Shown here: piece by piece, positions 27,686 to 37,390 of the stretch
How the letters are laid out: each line of letters starts with the position of its first letter
Numbering within the stretch: the first letter of the stretch is position 1
DNA from: Sinomicrobium pectinilyticum
GTDB taxonomy: Bacteria; Bacteroidota; Bacteroidia; Flavobacteriales; Flavobacteriaceae
Length of the DNA stretch: 64,000 bases
Direction of reading: 5' to 3'
Assembly (NCBI RefSeq): GCF_003725735.1
Contig: NZ_RJTM01000057.1
Coordinates: forward strand, 59,884-123,883
The notes under the pieces: model-generated
The model's database searches: none
The model's input: the letters and a program-made list of their open reading frames with translations, nothing else
What the model was told of the DNA's origin: nothing
Program-made: the position numbers and the translations under genes

Positions 27686-27931
27686 ATGTGTCAATTAATC
27701 AATGTGCCAATAAGTAAATTTTCTAATTATCACATTACCGAATTGACTAATTAAAAACATCGTTAGTTTGTACTTTAGGGAATAACGAATGATGAATACA
27801 GAACCCTTCGGCTGGGTTCAGGAACCTAATCGAATGACGAAGTTTTAAAAATCCATAATTCATGCTTTACAGCACTTCGGAATTCTACGGCTCAACATTC
27901 GGGATTCGGTATTAAAAAATCACAAAAAACT

Positions 27932-28954
27932 ATGAAAAAGAAGATATTAGTGACAGGAGGGCTTGGCTTTATTGGCTCCCACACGGTGGTAGAATTGCAG
28001 AACGAAGGATTTGAGGTGGTGATTATCGATAACCTTTCCAATTCTTCCATAGAAGTGCTCGAAGGAATAACACGTATTACGGGAAAAACACCCCGGTTCG
28101 AAAAGATAGACCTGAGAGAAAAAGTTAAAGTGAAGGAGTTTTTTGCCAAACATGCCGATATTTCCGGGGTTATTCATTTTGCCGCATCCAAGGCTGTTGG
28201 CGAAAGTGTGGAAAAGCCGCTGTTGTATTACGAGAACAATATCAACACGCTGGTCTACATATTACAGGAACTGCGGGATAAAGGAGAGGCCTGCTTTATC
28301 TTCAGCTCTTCCTGTACCGTTTACGGGCAGGCAGACGAATTACCGATCACGGAGAACGCCCCCGTGAAAAAAGCAGAATCGCCGTATGGAAATACCAAAC
28401 AGATAGGAGAAGAGATTATAGCCGATACCTGTAGTGTGCATAAAGGGCTGAAGGCTATATCGCTTCGTTATTTCAATCCCATTGGAGCACATCCTTCCGT
28501 GGAAATCGGCGAACTGCCCCTGGGAGTGCCGCAAAACCTGGTGCCCTTTATTACGCAGACCGGTGCCGGAGTGCGTGAACAACTATCCGTGTTCGGAGGA
28601 GACTATCCGACACCCGACGGTACGGGGATACGCGATTATATCCATGTTGTGGACCTGGCGAAGGCCCACGTCGTGGCATTGCAACGATTACTGAAGGGAG
28701 ATAACAAAAACAACTACGAAGTATATAATGTAGGTACCGGAAAAGGAAGTTCCGTCCTGGAAGTAATCGGGAGTTTTGAAAATGTTTCCGGTGAAAAACT
28801 CAATTACAAGATAGTAGACCGCAGGCCCGGCGATATTACCGCTGCCTATGCAGATACCACTAAAGCCAATACGGAACTGGGATGGAAAGCCAAATCTACC
28901 CTCAATGATGCCATGCGATCGGCATGGGAGTGGGAAAAGAAAATAAGAAGCTGA
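27932..28954 (+). CDS. galE: UDP-glucose 4-epimerase
   Basis: A 340-residue extended SDR that interconverts UDP-glucose and UDP-galactose. The NAD motif is TGGLGFIGSH (residues 8-17). The catalytic Ser lies in FSSSCTVYG and the Tyr and Lys in SPYGNTK. LRYFNPIGAHPS and GDYPTPDGTGIRDYIHVVDLAKAH are strongly characteristic of GalE. The GNTK form and complete C-terminal domain support full activity. It lies downstream of the DegT gene across a 246-bp AT-rich gap. Confidence 0.94.
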   Translation: MKKKILVTGGLGFIGSHTVVELQNEGFEVVIIDNLSNSSIEVLEGITRITGKTPRFEKIDLREKVKVKEFFAKHADISGVIHFAASKAVGESVEKPLLYYENNINTLVYILQELRDKGEACFIFSSSCTVYGQADELPITENAPVKKAESPYGNTKQIGEEIIADTCSVHKGLKAISLRYFNPIGAHPSVEIGELPLGVPQNLVPFITQTGAGVREQLSVFGGDYPTPDGTGIRDYIHVVDLAKAHVVALQRLLKGDNKNNYEVYNVGTGKGSSVLEVIGSFENVSGEKLNYKIVDRRPGDITAAYADTTKANTELGWKAKSTLNDAMRSAWEWEKKIRS

Positions 28955-29020
28955 TAAATCCGGATGGGCGAGGGGGATTTTAAAGAAATCTGAAGTTGCA
29001 TACCGAAAAAATACGGCTAT

Positions 29021-29097
29021 TTAGCCCGGGTGTTGCAGAAGTTTAATCCCATTAAATGGGTTTAATTCCCCGGTGCTCTGCATTGAAATAGGCTAAG
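29021..29097. repeat. Long nested inverted repeat
   Basis: TTAGCC (29021) pairs with GGCTAA (29091), GCAGA (29035) with TCTGC (near 29077), and the centre has TTTAATCCCATT pairing with AAATGGGTTTAA-like sequence (29042-29064). The element can fold as a single long interrupted stem. It is not a recognised RNA family and may be a palindromic repeat element. Confidence 0.4.
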
Positions 29098-29127
29098 GCT
29101 TGACTCGTTTGGGTACCTCGTGTCCCG

Positions 29128-29147
29128 ATCCCGATTATTATCGGGAT
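29128..29147. repeat. Perfect hairpin ATCCCGAT/ATCGGGAT
   Basis: Eight-base perfect arms separated by four bases. No T-run follows, so it is a repeat-type hairpin and not a clear terminator. Confidence 0.5.
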
Positions 29148-29271
29148 TGCCCCGGGGTAGTTGATTTTAAATTGTTGCCGGCTAACAACGGGTACCCGTA
29201 AAGATTTTCCATTTTTCCGGAGACCGGACTGTTGGATAGTTCATACGAATTAACTGACCAAATAAACAACA

Positions 29272-30564
29272 ATGAAAAAAATGCTTCTGTACACCGCGCT
29301 CTTCAGTGCTGCTTTACTCCAGGCACAAAAGACCTATCTGCATTGCGGAAAAATTCTGGATACGGAGAGTGGTGAGATTCTGAATGAAAAAAACCTGGTT
29401 ATTTCCGACGGTAAAATAATTGAGGTGGCAGCCGGTTATGTGACCCCGGCAGATTCCGGAGACGTTATAGACCTGTCCGGAAAAACCGTGTTACCGGGGC
29501 TTGTGGATATGCATGTACACCTGGAACACGAAACCAACCCGAAACGCTACCTGGCGAGGTATACCGAAAATGAGGCCGATGTGGCCTTTGAATCTACAGT
29601 GTATGCCAGAAAAACCCTGATGGCCGGTTTTACCACGGTCAGGGACCTGGGAGGTAGCGGTATTAATACAGCCTTGCGCGATGCCATAAAAAAAGGATAC
29701 GTTGTGGGCCCCCGGATTTTTTCCGCGGGAAAGTCCATTGCTACTACCGGAGGTCATGCGGACCCTACCAATGGTAGCCGTAAAGACCTCATGGGGGACC
29801 CCGGGCCTAAGGACGGTGTGATAAATTCCCCCGAGGAAGCCCGGAAAGCCGTGCGGCAGCGTTATAAAAACGGTGCGGATGTCATAAAAATAACGGCGAC
29901 AGGCGGAGTGCTTAGTGTGGCAAAAAGCGGTCATAATCCGCAGTTCTTTTTAGACGAAATAAAAGCTATAACGGAAACAGCAGCTGATTACGGCATGCTG
30001 GTAGCGGCCCATGCGCATGGCGACGAAGGTATGCAGCGCGCTATTCGGGGAGGGGTAAAGACCATAGAGCACGGTACGTTTATGAGTGAGGAAACCATGG
30101 AGATGATGAAAGAATATGATGCCTATTATGTGCCTACCATAATCGCGGGAAAGGAAGTAGCCGAAAAAGCGGAGATAGCAGGGTATTTTCCCGACCTGGT
30201 AGTTCCCAAGGCCAGGGAAGTGGGGCCGAAGATACAGGGAACTTTTGCGAAGGCATATAAGAAAGGAGTGAAAATAGCTTTCGGTACGGATGCCGGAGTG
30301 TATAAGCACGGGGATAATGCAAAGGAATTCCAGTATATGGTGGAAGCAGGAATGCCGGAAGCGGAAGCTATCCGATCGGCTACGGTTACGCCTGCCATGT
30401 TGCTGGGGATGAAAGACCAGATCGGGCAACTCAAAAAAGGTTATATTGCAGATATTATTGCAGTGAATGACGATCCGGTCAAAAATATAAAAACACTCCG
30501 GAATGTGGTATTTGTCATGAAAGAAGGAGTGGTTTACAAAAACGAGCATACAAAGCCAGAATAA
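29272..30564 (+). CDS. Secreted metal-dependent amidohydrolase (imidazolonepropionase-like)
   Basis: A 430-residue exported hydrolase. A signal peptide of 18-19 residues ends at LLQAQ. The amidohydrolase barrel has HVHLEH (metal His 81 and 83), VIKITATGG with the carbamylated Lys, AAHAHGDEG and IEHGT metal His residues, and FGTDAGV with the catalytic Asp. The family includes secreted Xaa-Pro and acyl-dipeptide hydrolases and lactonase-like enzymes, so peptide degradation in the periplasm is plausible. The exact substrate is unknown. The final residues are intact. Confidence 0.88.
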   Translation: MKKMLLYTALFSAALLQAQKTYLHCGKILDTESGEILNEKNLVISDGKIIEVAAGYVTPADSGDVIDLSGKTVLPGLVDMHVHLEHETNPKRYLARYTENEADVAFESTVYARKTLMAGFTTVRDLGGSGINTALRDAIKKGYVVGPRIFSAGKSIATTGGHADPTNGSRKDLMGDPGPKDGVINSPEEARKAVRQRYKNGADVIKITATGGVLSVAKSGHNPQFFLDEIKAITETAADYGMLVAAHAHGDEGMQRAIRGGVKTIEHGTFMSEETMEMMKEYDAYYVPTIIAGKEVAEKAEIAGYFPDLVVPKAREVGPKIQGTFAKAYKKGVKIAFGTDAGVYKHGDNAKEFQYMVEAGMPEAEAIRSATVTPAMLLGMKDQIGQLKKGYIADIIAVNDDPVKNIKTLRNVVFVMKEGVVYKNEHTKPE

Positions 30565-30626
30565 ACAGGGCGGAGCGGAGGTGATGGCCCGTTCCGCTGA
30601 AATAACCATCCGATTAAAACAATGTT

Positions 30627-30977
30627 GTGGTACCACAGGTGAAAGATACGGAGGCCTTACTGGACTGTGCCCGGAAGGAACAATTATGGGAAAAACTGGT
30701 GATGCAGTTAAACAAAGATTTTCTGTACGCCAATATCCATATAGACATAGATACGACCGTTTCTCCCGGGAAACTGGGGAGAATACTGCACGAGACGGTA
30801 TTTCTGCTGATGCGGGACAGGTTTAACGATTACCTGAACCTGCTCTATATTATCGACGTCCCCGAAACAGAGGTGAAAAATATACAGGCACTGGATACGG
30901 TGGAGATATCCGGGGAAGTATCGTTTCTCATCCTCAAAAGAGAATGGCAAAAGGTATGGTTCAAGAACAGGACCTGA
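30627..30977 (+). CDS. Conserved-looking hypothetical protein
   Basis: A 116-residue cytosolic protein with no signal peptide, membrane span or known motif. Composition is ordinary, with alternating strands and helices (NIHIDIDTTVSPGKLGRILHETVFLLM), and codon use resembles the neighbours, which supports a real gene. No ATG is available in frame; the start is GTG at 30627 or GTG at 30639. It begins 62 bp after the amidohydrolase stop. No function is proposed. Confidence 0.6.
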   Translation: MVPQVKDTEALLDCARKEQLWEKLVMQLNKDFLYANIHIDIDTTVSPGKLGRILHETVFLLMRDRFNDYLNLLYIIDVPETEVKNIQALDTVEISGEVSFLILKREWQKVWFKNRT

Positions 30978-31172
30978 TACTGTGGCCCCGGTTTTCATAA
31001 AAGCCCCGGGAGTGACTTCCGGTTCTTGTTGTCCGTAAAGTCAAATGGCGGGAATCCCACAAAAAAAAGGCATATAGTTACTGTAAGTGCGTTTTTGTTT
31101 CGACTTGTTAAAATCTTACTAATTGTATATATAAATGTCTCATAACTTTAACACCATGTATTTGAAATATTG

Positions 31173-31180
31173 TACTTTTG
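31173..31180 (+). promoter_or_regulatory. -7 promoter box TACTTTTG before sucA
   Basis: A perfect TAnnTTTG, 39 bases before the ATG at 31220. It overlaps the TTG codon that would start a longer frame, which supports the ATG start. Confidence 0.5.
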
Positions 31181-31219
31181 AAAAAAAATTGTCATAAAGA
31201 GACAGCTGAAAAAGATAAT

Positions 31220-34063
31220 ATGGATAAGTATTCTTTTTTGAATGCTGCGCATACAGCATTTTTTGCTGACCTATACGATCAGTATTTACAGAATCCCGAC
31301 AGCGTGGAACCCAGCTGGAGGGCTTTTTTTCAAGGATTCGATTTTGGAGTGGAAAGCGTTGCACCCGATGACTTTGTCGCTTCAAATGGTATTGAAGTAA
31401 CCGTTCCCGAAGCAGCCTCCTCCTCAGGGACTTCCGGCCAGGCAGAAGTGCCGGCAGTTGTTGTGAAGGAATTCAGGGTCGTGGATCTCATCGATGCTTA
31501 CCGTACCCGGGGCCATCTGTTTACCAAGACCAATCCGGTCAGGGAAAGGAGGCAATATGCCCCTACGCTCGACAAGGAGAACTTCGGCCTTACGGATGCG
31601 GATATGGACGTGGAGTTCAAGGCCGGCGAAATACTCGGTATAGGGACCAAGACACTGCGGGAGATCATAGATCATCTTCAGGCGATCTACTGCGATTCTA
31701 TCGGGATGGAATACATGTACATCCGCCAGCCTGAAGAAGTACAATGGATACAGAACAAACTCAATGTCAACGATAACCATCCTTCTTTTTCTGCCGAAGA
31801 GAAAAAACACATTCTCAGCAGGCTGAATGATGCCATATCCTTTGAAGGATTCCTGCACACCAAGTATGTGGGGCAAAAGCGGTTTTCACTCGAAGGAGGC
31901 GAATCCCTTATTCCGGCTCTGGACGCTATTGTGGACAAGGCGGCAGATCTGGGGGTAAAGCAGTTTGTCATGGGGATGGCCCACCGTGGCCGTCTCAACG
32001 TCCTGACCAATATCTTCGGGAAGTCCGCAAAGGATATTTTCAGCGAATTTGACGGTAAGGACTATGAAATTCCTGCTTTTGACGGGGACGTTAAATATCA
32101 CCTGGGCTGGACTTCCGAACGAAAGACCAAAGCGGGTAAGGAAATACGCATGAATATCGCGCCCAACCCTTCACACCTCGAAACCGTAGGAGCGGTAGTG
32201 GAAGGGATTACAAGGGCAAAGCAGGACAACCACTATGAAGATGACTTCTCTAAAGTACTTCCTATAGTAGTGCACGGAGATGCTGCCATTGCCGGCCAGG
32301 GAATTGCCTATGAGGTAGTACAGATGGCTAAGCTGGACGGCTATAAAACCGGGGGAACCATTCATATGGTAGTCAATAACCAGATAGGCTTTACTACCAA
32401 TTATCTCGATGCCCGTTCATCTATTTACTGTACGGATGTCGGAAAAGTGACTTTGTCACCCGTACTTCATGTCAATGCGGATGATGTGGAGGCAGTGGTG
32501 CATGCTGCACTGTTTGCCCTGGATTTCCGGATGACCTTTAAAAGAGATGTCTTTATAGATCTTCTCGGATATCGTAAATACGGTCATAATGAAGGAGATG
32601 AGCCGAAATTTACACAGCCTAAACTCTATAAGGCCATTGCCAAACATCAAAACGCAAGGGACCTTTATGCGGAGAAACTGATTAAAGAAGGTATTATAAA
32701 TAATGAGTATGTAAGTGAACTTGAGTCCAAATACAAAACACTGCTGGAAGAAGAACTGGAGGAATCACGGAAAGAGGATACCACCAGGATCACCCCTTTT
32801 ATGCAGGATGAATGGAAGGGATATGAGCTGGTAAGAGAAGATGTAATGTTGAAGCCGGTAGATACCGGTTATCCCAAAGATAAGCTCACGAAAATAGCTG
32901 AGGTTATCACTAAACTTCCGGAAGACAAAAAGTTCCTCAGGAAAATAGAAAGACTTATAGGAGACAGGCACAAGATGTTCTTCGAAACCGATACCCTGGA
33001 TTGGGCCATGGGAGAACTTCTCGCCTACGGGACCCTTCTCGATGAAGGCTTTAATGTGAGGCTAAGCGGACAGGATGTGGAACGGGGGACCTTCTCGCAC
33101 CGTCATGCCGTTTTAAAAGTAGAGGATAGCGAAGAGGAAGTAGTATTGCTGAATGAACTGAATGAAAAACAAGGCCATTTCTATGTCTACAATTCCCTGC
33201 TTTCGGAATACGGAGTAGTTGGTTTTGATTACGGTTATGCCATGGCCAGCCCGAAGACGCTGACCATATGGGAAGCTCAGTTCGGAGATTTCAGTAACGG
33301 TGCGCAGATCATGATCGACCAGTATATCTCTGCCGCCGAAGATAAGTGGAAAATACAGAACGGCCTGGTTATGTTGCTGCCTCACGGGTATGAAGGACAG
33401 GGGGCCGAACACTCTTCGGCACGTATGGAAAGATATCTGCAGCTTTGTGCTAAAGACAATATGTACGTGGCAGACTGTACTACCCCGGCCAACTTCTATC
33501 ACCTGTTGCGCAGACAGATGAAAGTGAATTTCCGTAAACCTCTTGTGGTATTTACACCTAAAAGCTTACTGCGTCATCCGAAAGCGGTTTCAAGTGTGGA
33601 AGATCTGGTGAATGGGTCTTTCCGGCCGGTAATTGATGATGCCGGTGTAAAGGCCGGAGATGTGAAGAGCCTGGTTTTCTGTACCGGTAAGTTCTATTAC
33701 GATCTGCTGGACGCCCGTGAAGAAAAAGGAAGAGAGAAAGATGTGGCACTGGTGAGGCTGGAACAGTTGTTCCCGTTGCCTTCCGATGAGATCAGGGAGA
33801 TCATAAGCAAATATAAGAATGCCAAAGACATTGTATGGGCACAGGAAGAACCCCGTAATATGGGTGCCTGGAGCCACTTGCTGATGCATCTCGAGGATGC
33901 CCGGGAATTCAGGGTATGCTCCAGAAGATTCTATTCTTCCCCTGCTGCCGGAAGTGCGGTAAGGTTCAAAAAGAGACATCAGGAAGTCATAGATTACGTT
34001 TTTGACGAAAACAAGGATAACAACATCAGGGATTACAGGGCCAAAAATGGTTACGGACATTAA
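31220..34063 (+). CDS. sucA: 2-oxoglutarate dehydrogenase E1 component
   Basis: A 947-residue thiamine-diphosphate enzyme that decarboxylates 2-oxoglutarate in the TCA cycle. The N-terminus MDKYSFLNAAHTAFFADLYD gives the E2-binding arm. GMAHRGRLNVLTN, the HGDAAIAGQG region and GYRKYGHNEGDEP belong to the ThDP domain. The C-terminal transketolase-like domain has GQDVERGTFSHRHAVL and LPHGYEGQGAEHSSARMER. The ATG at 31220 is chosen over TTG at 31178 because of the family N-terminus and the -7 box. sucB follows after 66 bp. Confidence 0.95.
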   Translation: MDKYSFLNAAHTAFFADLYDQYLQNPDSVEPSWRAFFQGFDFGVESVAPDDFVASNGIEVTVPEAASSSGTSGQAEVPAVVVKEFRVVDLIDAYRTRGHLFTKTNPVRERRQYAPTLDKENFGLTDADMDVEFKAGEILGIGTKTLREIIDHLQAIYCDSIGMEYMYIRQPEEVQWIQNKLNVNDNHPSFSAEEKKHILSRLNDAISFEGFLHTKYVGQKRFSLEGGESLIPALDAIVDKAADLGVKQFVMGMAHRGRLNVLTNIFGKSAKDIFSEFDGKDYEIPAFDGDVKYHLGWTSERKTKAGKEIRMNIAPNPSHLETVGAVVEGITRAKQDNHYEDDFSKVLPIVVHGDAAIAGQGIAYEVVQMAKLDGYKTGGTIHMVVNNQIGFTTNYLDARSSIYCTDVGKVTLSPVLHVNADDVEAVVHAALFALDFRMTFKRDVFIDLLGYRKYGHNEGDEPKFTQPKLYKAIAKHQNARDLYAEKLIKEGIINNEYVSELESKYKTLLEEELEESRKEDTTRITPFMQDEWKGYELVREDVMLKPVDTGYPKDKLTKIAEVITKLPEDKKFLRKIERLIGDRHKMFFETDTLDWAMGELLAYGTLLDEGFNVRLSGQDVERGTFSHRHAVLKVEDSEEEVVLLNELNEKQGHFYVYNSLLSEYGVVGFDYGYAMASPKTLTIWEAQFGDFSNGAQIMIDQYISAAEDKWKIQNGLVMLLPHGYEGQGAEHSSARMERYLQLCAKDNMYVADCTTPANFYHLLRRQMKVNFRKPLVVFTPKSLLRHPKAVSSVEDLVNGSFRPVIDDAGVKAGDVKSLVFCTGKFYYDLLDAREEKGREKDVALVRLEQLFPLPSDEIREIISKYKNAKDIVWAQEEPRNMGAWSHLLMHLEDAREFRVCSRRFYSSPAAGSAVRFKKRHQEVIDYVFDENKDNNIRDYRAKNGYGH

Positions 34064-34129
34064 AAAATGTCCCTGTCATAAGGCATGGTAAACCAAAAAC
34101 AAGAATACGACCAATAAAATTATAGAACA

Positions 34130-35371
34130 ATGATTTTAGAAATGAAAGTTCCTTCGCCGGGGGAATCTATTACAGAAGTAGAAATAGCCGAATGGCTGGT
34201 TTCTGACGGGGATTATGTAGAGAAAGACCAGGCCATTGCGGAAGTGGATTCGGATAAAGCAACCCTGGAACTCCCTGCCGAGGCGAGTGGTATTATTACG
34301 CTTAAAGCCGAAGAAGGCGATGCGGTTGCCGTAGGTGAAGTGGTTTGTCTGATAGATACAGGCGCTGCCAAACCGGAAGGAGGGGATGCAGACAAAAAAG
34401 AAAAACCGGAAGCCAAAGAAGAAAAGAAAGAGGCCCCGAAAGAAGAGGCTAAACCGGCAGCACAGCCAGCCCAGCCCGAGAAGAAAGAAACTTATGCCTC
34501 TGGTACGGCTTCTCCTGCAGCAAAAAAAATACTGGAGGAAAAAGGAGTTCCGGCAAATGAAATAAAAGGGACTGGTAAAGACGGCCGTATTACCAAAGAC
34601 GATGCCGTAAAGGCAGTGCCTTCTATGGGGACGCCCGGACCCGGGAGCAGGGGTCAGGAACGTAAAAAACTTTCCATGCTCCGCCGAAAAGTGGCGGAAC
34701 GCCTGGTCTCGGCCAAGAACGAAACGGCTATGCTTACCACCTTTAACGAGGTGAATATGACGCCGATCTTTAAATTGAGAAATCAGTATAAAGAAGACTT
34801 CAAGTCAAAGCACGGGGTAGGTCTCGGTTTCATGAGCTTCTTTACCAAGGCGGTAGTGCGGGCATTACAGTTATTTCCGGATGTAAACTCCATGATTGAC
34901 GGGGATTATAAGATAAGCTACGACTTCTGCGACATTTCCGTAGCCGTATCAGGTCCCAAGGGGCTTATGGTGCCCGTAGTGCGAAATGCGGAAAACCTGA
35001 GCTTCAGGGGAATCGAATCGGAGATCAAACGTCTGGCCATCCGTGCCCGTGACGGACAGATTACCGTAGATGAAATGACCGGAGGGACCTTTACCATTTC
35101 CAACGGTGGGGTGTTCGGAAGTATGTTGTCCACACCTATCATCAATCCGCCGCAATCCGGTATTCTGGGAATGCACAACATTCTGGAACGTCCTATTGCC
35201 GTAGACGGAAAAGTAGAGATACATCCCATGATGTACGTTGCCCTTTCCTATGATCACAGGATCATTGACGGGAAGGAATCCGTAGGTTTCCTTGTGGCTA
35301 TAAAAGAAGCCCTGGAGAGCCCGGAGGAGCTGCTCATGGACGGAAATGCCAGAAAGGCATTGGAATTATAA
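34130..35371 (+). CDS. sucB: Dihydrolipoyl succinyltransferase (E2 of 2-oxoglutarate dehydrogenase)
   Basis: A 413-residue core subunit that transfers succinyl groups from E1 to CoA. Residues 1-77 form one lipoyl domain, with Lys 43 in [11 protein letters not shown] as the lipoylation site. A Lys/Glu/Pro/Ala-rich linker follows (84-120), then the E3/E1-binding domain near 128 ([13 protein letters not shown]). The catalytic domain ends with [18 protein letters not shown], containing the active-site His and Asp. It is co-transcribed with sucA, and a strong terminator follows. Confidence 0.95.
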   Translation: MILEMKVPSPGESITEVEIAEWLVSDGDYVEKDQAIAEVDSDKATLELPAEASGIITLKAEEGDAVAVGEVVCLIDTGAAKPEGGDADKKEKPEAKEEKKEAPKEEAKPAAQPAQPEKKETYASGTASPAAKKILEEKGVPANEIKGTGKDGRITKDDAVKAVPSMGTPGPGSRGQERKKLSMLRRKVAERLVSAKNETAMLTTFNEVNMTPIFKLRNQYKEDFKSKHGVGLGFMSFFTKAVVRALQLFPDVNSMIDGDYKISYDFCDISVAVSGPKGLMVPVVRNAENLSFRGIESEIKRLAIRARDGQITVDEMTGGTFTISNGGVFGSMLSTPIINPPQSGILGMHNILERPIAVDGKVEIHPMMYVALSYDHRIIDGKESVGFLVAIKEALESPEELLMDGNARKALEL

Positions 35372-35400
35372 TAAAAAAGTAAAGGCGAAGACTTTTAAAG

Positions 35401-35441
35401 CCCGGATTTCCGGAACTGCTTTTGGCAGGAGGAAATCCGGG
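35401..35441 (+). terminator. Terminator after sucB
   Basis: Perfect 11-bp arms CCCGGATTTCC (35401-35411) and GGAAATCCGGG (35431-35441), followed by a T-rich run. Confidence 0.8.
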
Positions 35442-35461
35442 TTTCTTTTTTCTGTGTGGAC

Positions 35462-35824
35462 CTAGTCCTGCATTCCCGCAATAGTCTTTGCGGCTTCTTC
35501 GACCGTTTTTTTACTGTTTCCCACGAATATCTTTCCGTCCGCCAGTATTACCGGCCTTTTCAGGAAAGTGTAATGCTCCAGGATAAAGCGTTTGTAATCC
35601 TCTTCGGCCAGTTTTTCTTCCGCCAGGTTTCTTTCCTTGTACAGTTTTGCCCTTCTGCTGAAAAGGCTCTCGTAAGAACCGGCCAGTTTCTTCATCTCTT
35701 CCAGCTGTTTTACTGTTATCGGTTCGGATTTTATGTCTTGCAATACAAACGAATCCGGAAGCTGAAGCTGTTTTATGATGCGTTTACAGGTGTCGCAGGT
35801 GCTGAGGTGATATATCTTGTTCAT
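35462..35824 (-). CDS. ArsC/Spx-family thioredoxin-fold protein
   Basis: A 120-residue cytosolic protein of the arsenate-reductase/Spx fold. It starts MNKIYHLSTCDTCKRI with a CxxC pair. The middle LQDIKSEPI and SRRAKLYKERNL region and the RPVILADGKIFVGN segment are typical of the family. Both arsenate reductase and Spx-like regulators look like this, and no ars genes are nearby, so arsenate detoxification is not implied. The start at 35824 fits the family and a -7 box at 35843-35850; an upstream ATG at 35854 does not. Confidence 0.8.
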   Translation of the reverse strand: MNKIYHLSTCDTCKRIIKQLQLPDSFVLQDIKSEPITVKQLEEMKKLAGSYESLFSRRAKLYKERNLAEEKLAEEDYKRFILEHYTFLKRPVILADGKIFVGNSKKTVEEAAKTIAGMQD

Positions 35825-35842
35825 AAAAAATGATGCTTTATA

Positions 35843-35850
35843 CAAAAGTA
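35843..35850 (-). promoter_or_regulatory. -7 promoter box TACTTTTG for the ArsC/Spx gene
   Basis: A perfect TAnnTTTG on the minus strand, 18 bases upstream of the chosen start. Confidence 0.5.
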
Positions 35851-35896
35851 GCATAACTTTCCGACAAAGCAGAAAGGAGGAGTGCCCTTAAATAGT

Positions 35897-35904
35897 TAGC
35901 TTTG
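35897..35904 (+). promoter_or_regulatory. -7 promoter box TAGCTTTG for the DinB-like gene
   Basis: A perfect TAnnTTTG, 13 bases before the ATG at 35918. It lies back to back with the minus-strand box at 35843-35850. Confidence 0.5.
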
Positions 35905-35917
35905 GAAAAAATTAGCG

Positions 35918-36385
35918 ATGTACGAAAAACAGTTTGATATTTTAAAAAATACCAGGAGCCTGGTGGTAAGTGCCATTGACGGATTGTCCCTGGACCAGAT
36001 CAATAAGATCCCCGAAGGGTTTAACAATAACATTGCCTGGAACCTGGCGCATCTTGTGGTGTCGCAGCAGATATTGTGTTACAGACTGTCCGGGCTGGAG
36101 TGTAATGTCAGTGAAGAAGTTATAAACGGCTACAGGAAAGGAACTGCGCCGAGTCCCGAAAAACCGGTTACAGAAGAGGAGTTGCTCTACTTCCGGGAAC
36201 TATTTCTGAACAATGCGGATAAATTCCGGGAAGATTACCGGAAAGGTCTCTTTACGGAATACAATACATATACCACAAGCATGAACGTAACACTTACCGA
36301 TATAGGTTCGGCAATGGCTTATAATAATATGCACGAAGGCCTGCACCTGGGTTACATACTGGCACTGAAACGGGCTATAAAATAG
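35918..36385 (+). CDS. DinB-family putative metalloprotein
   Basis: A 155-residue four-helix-bundle protein of the DinB/YfiT-like superfamily. WNLAHLVVSQQILCYRLSG contains the first conserved His, and NMHEGLHLGYILALKRA at the C-terminus supplies two more; together they form the usual three-His metal site. Members act as thiol-dependent transferases in some lineages, but the function here is unknown. The gene ends inside the convergent DUF3298-like gene (11-base overlap). Confidence 0.8.
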   Translation: MYEKQFDILKNTRSLVVSAIDGLSLDQINKIPEGFNNNIAWNLAHLVVSQQILCYRLSGLECNVSEEVINGYRKGTAPSPEKPVTEEELLYFRELFLNNADKFREDYRKGLFTEYNTYTTSMNVTLTDIGSAMAYNNMHEGLHLGYILALKRAIK

Positions 36386-37148
36386 CCAGGTATGGTTTTG
36401 CCTCTTCCAGGGGGATTTCAAGTGTCTTGCCACCTTCTGCATAAGAACTGATATCGTAGGCATTGTAATGGAGGATGATATTGTCTTTGGTAAAACCGAT
36501 ATTTTCCGGGAGCTGATAAGTGTCGTCTTCAAACCAGAACCCGGTGCTGTTGATGTTGCTGCCCTCGGGAATTTTTTCCTGTGTCCGGAATTTTTTTTCG
36601 GCGATTTTTTTGAACGCTTTCATGTCGGTGAACAGCTCCGTATTGTCATATTCCTTACCGGTTTTCGGGTCCAGGTTGAGATAGGTGAGGCTCGAGTAGC
36701 CATGTGCACCCCCGGTATACATAAATGCCGAGAAGGCAATACTGTGTAGCTTTTCTCCTTTAAAAAGTACTTCTCCCTGGATGTCCGCTTCATAGCCAAA
36801 TGCAAAATCCGGTTGCATTTTCTTGTCTTTCAGGTATTCGTTTTTAAAGTTTTCGACAGCCTTTTCTATGGATTCTTCCTTTTTGGCATCGGGATCTATA
36901 ATAAAATAGCTGATGATCTTGTCATCAATAATGGCATTGATCTTCTCTGCAATGGCTGTAGAGGCCACAGCTATAGGGAAGCTTACTTTTACTTTGGCAC
37001 ATGGGTTTTTATCACAATCACCGGAGTCCGTTGCAATTTTATGAGAGGTATAGGAAAGTTCGTCGTTCTTGACACAGCCTGCCACGATAAGGAGTAGGAA
37101 AATAACGGGTAAGAGCCCGGGTCGGGAATGTATATTTTTCACTTTCAT
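36375..37148 (-). CDS. DUF4163/DUF3298 lipoprotein
   Basis: A 257-residue lipoprotein. The signal ends in LLIVAGC (Cys 25). The mature part has a DUF4163-like N-terminal segment (VKVSFPIA ... KINAIIDDKI) and a C-terminal DUF3298 domain with YTGGAHGYSSLTYLNLD and the C-terminal EIPLEEAKPYL. Related RsiV-type anti-sigma factors sense lysozyme with the same fold, but no membrane span or sigma-factor gene is present here. Function is unknown. No SDDD-type export signal follows the Cys (VKNDE). Confidence 0.8.
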   Translation of the reverse strand: MKVKNIHSRPGLLPVIFLLLIVAGCVKNDELSYTSHKIATDSGDCDKNPCAKVKVSFPIAVASTAIAEKINAIIDDKIISYFIIDPDAKKEESIEKAVENFKNEYLKDKKMQPDFAFGYEADIQGEVLFKGEKLHSIAFSAFMYTGGAHGYSSLTYLNLDPKTGKEYDNTELFTDMKAFKKIAEKKFRTQEKIPEGSNINSTGFWFEDDTYQLPENIGFTKDNIILHYNAYDISSYAEGGKTLEIPLEEAKPYLAIL

Positions 37149-37390
37149 TGGGTCCGGTTAAATTTAAAATGCTTTTCTGTTTGATTGTTATGGGTTTATA
37201 TTCTTTTGGTTACGACAAGACCGTGTTCAACACGGTCCGTTACTCCGTAAAAGCAAGAATAATAAGCTAAAGATACTTCTTTATTGTGAATGGGAAAAAG
37301 TAAATGCTATTTTTGTGTAGCAGATACAGGCAACGGAGACTGTGATATGCAGTGCAGGCACGGACAGTTGCCCGATTAAACAACGGACGT

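Larger units (their letters stand above)
28955..29271. other. Intergenic region with nested hairpins
   Basis: No gene is supported. Two structured elements (29021-29097 and 29128-29147) occupy most of it, and the amidohydrolase promoter must lie in the last 100 bases. Confidence 0.5.

Noticed and set aside
35462..35824. Arsenate resistance operon
   Set aside because: Only the ArsC/Spx-like fold is present. There is no arsenite pump, and the ArsR-type regulator at 57.8 kb is distant and lacks the metal site.
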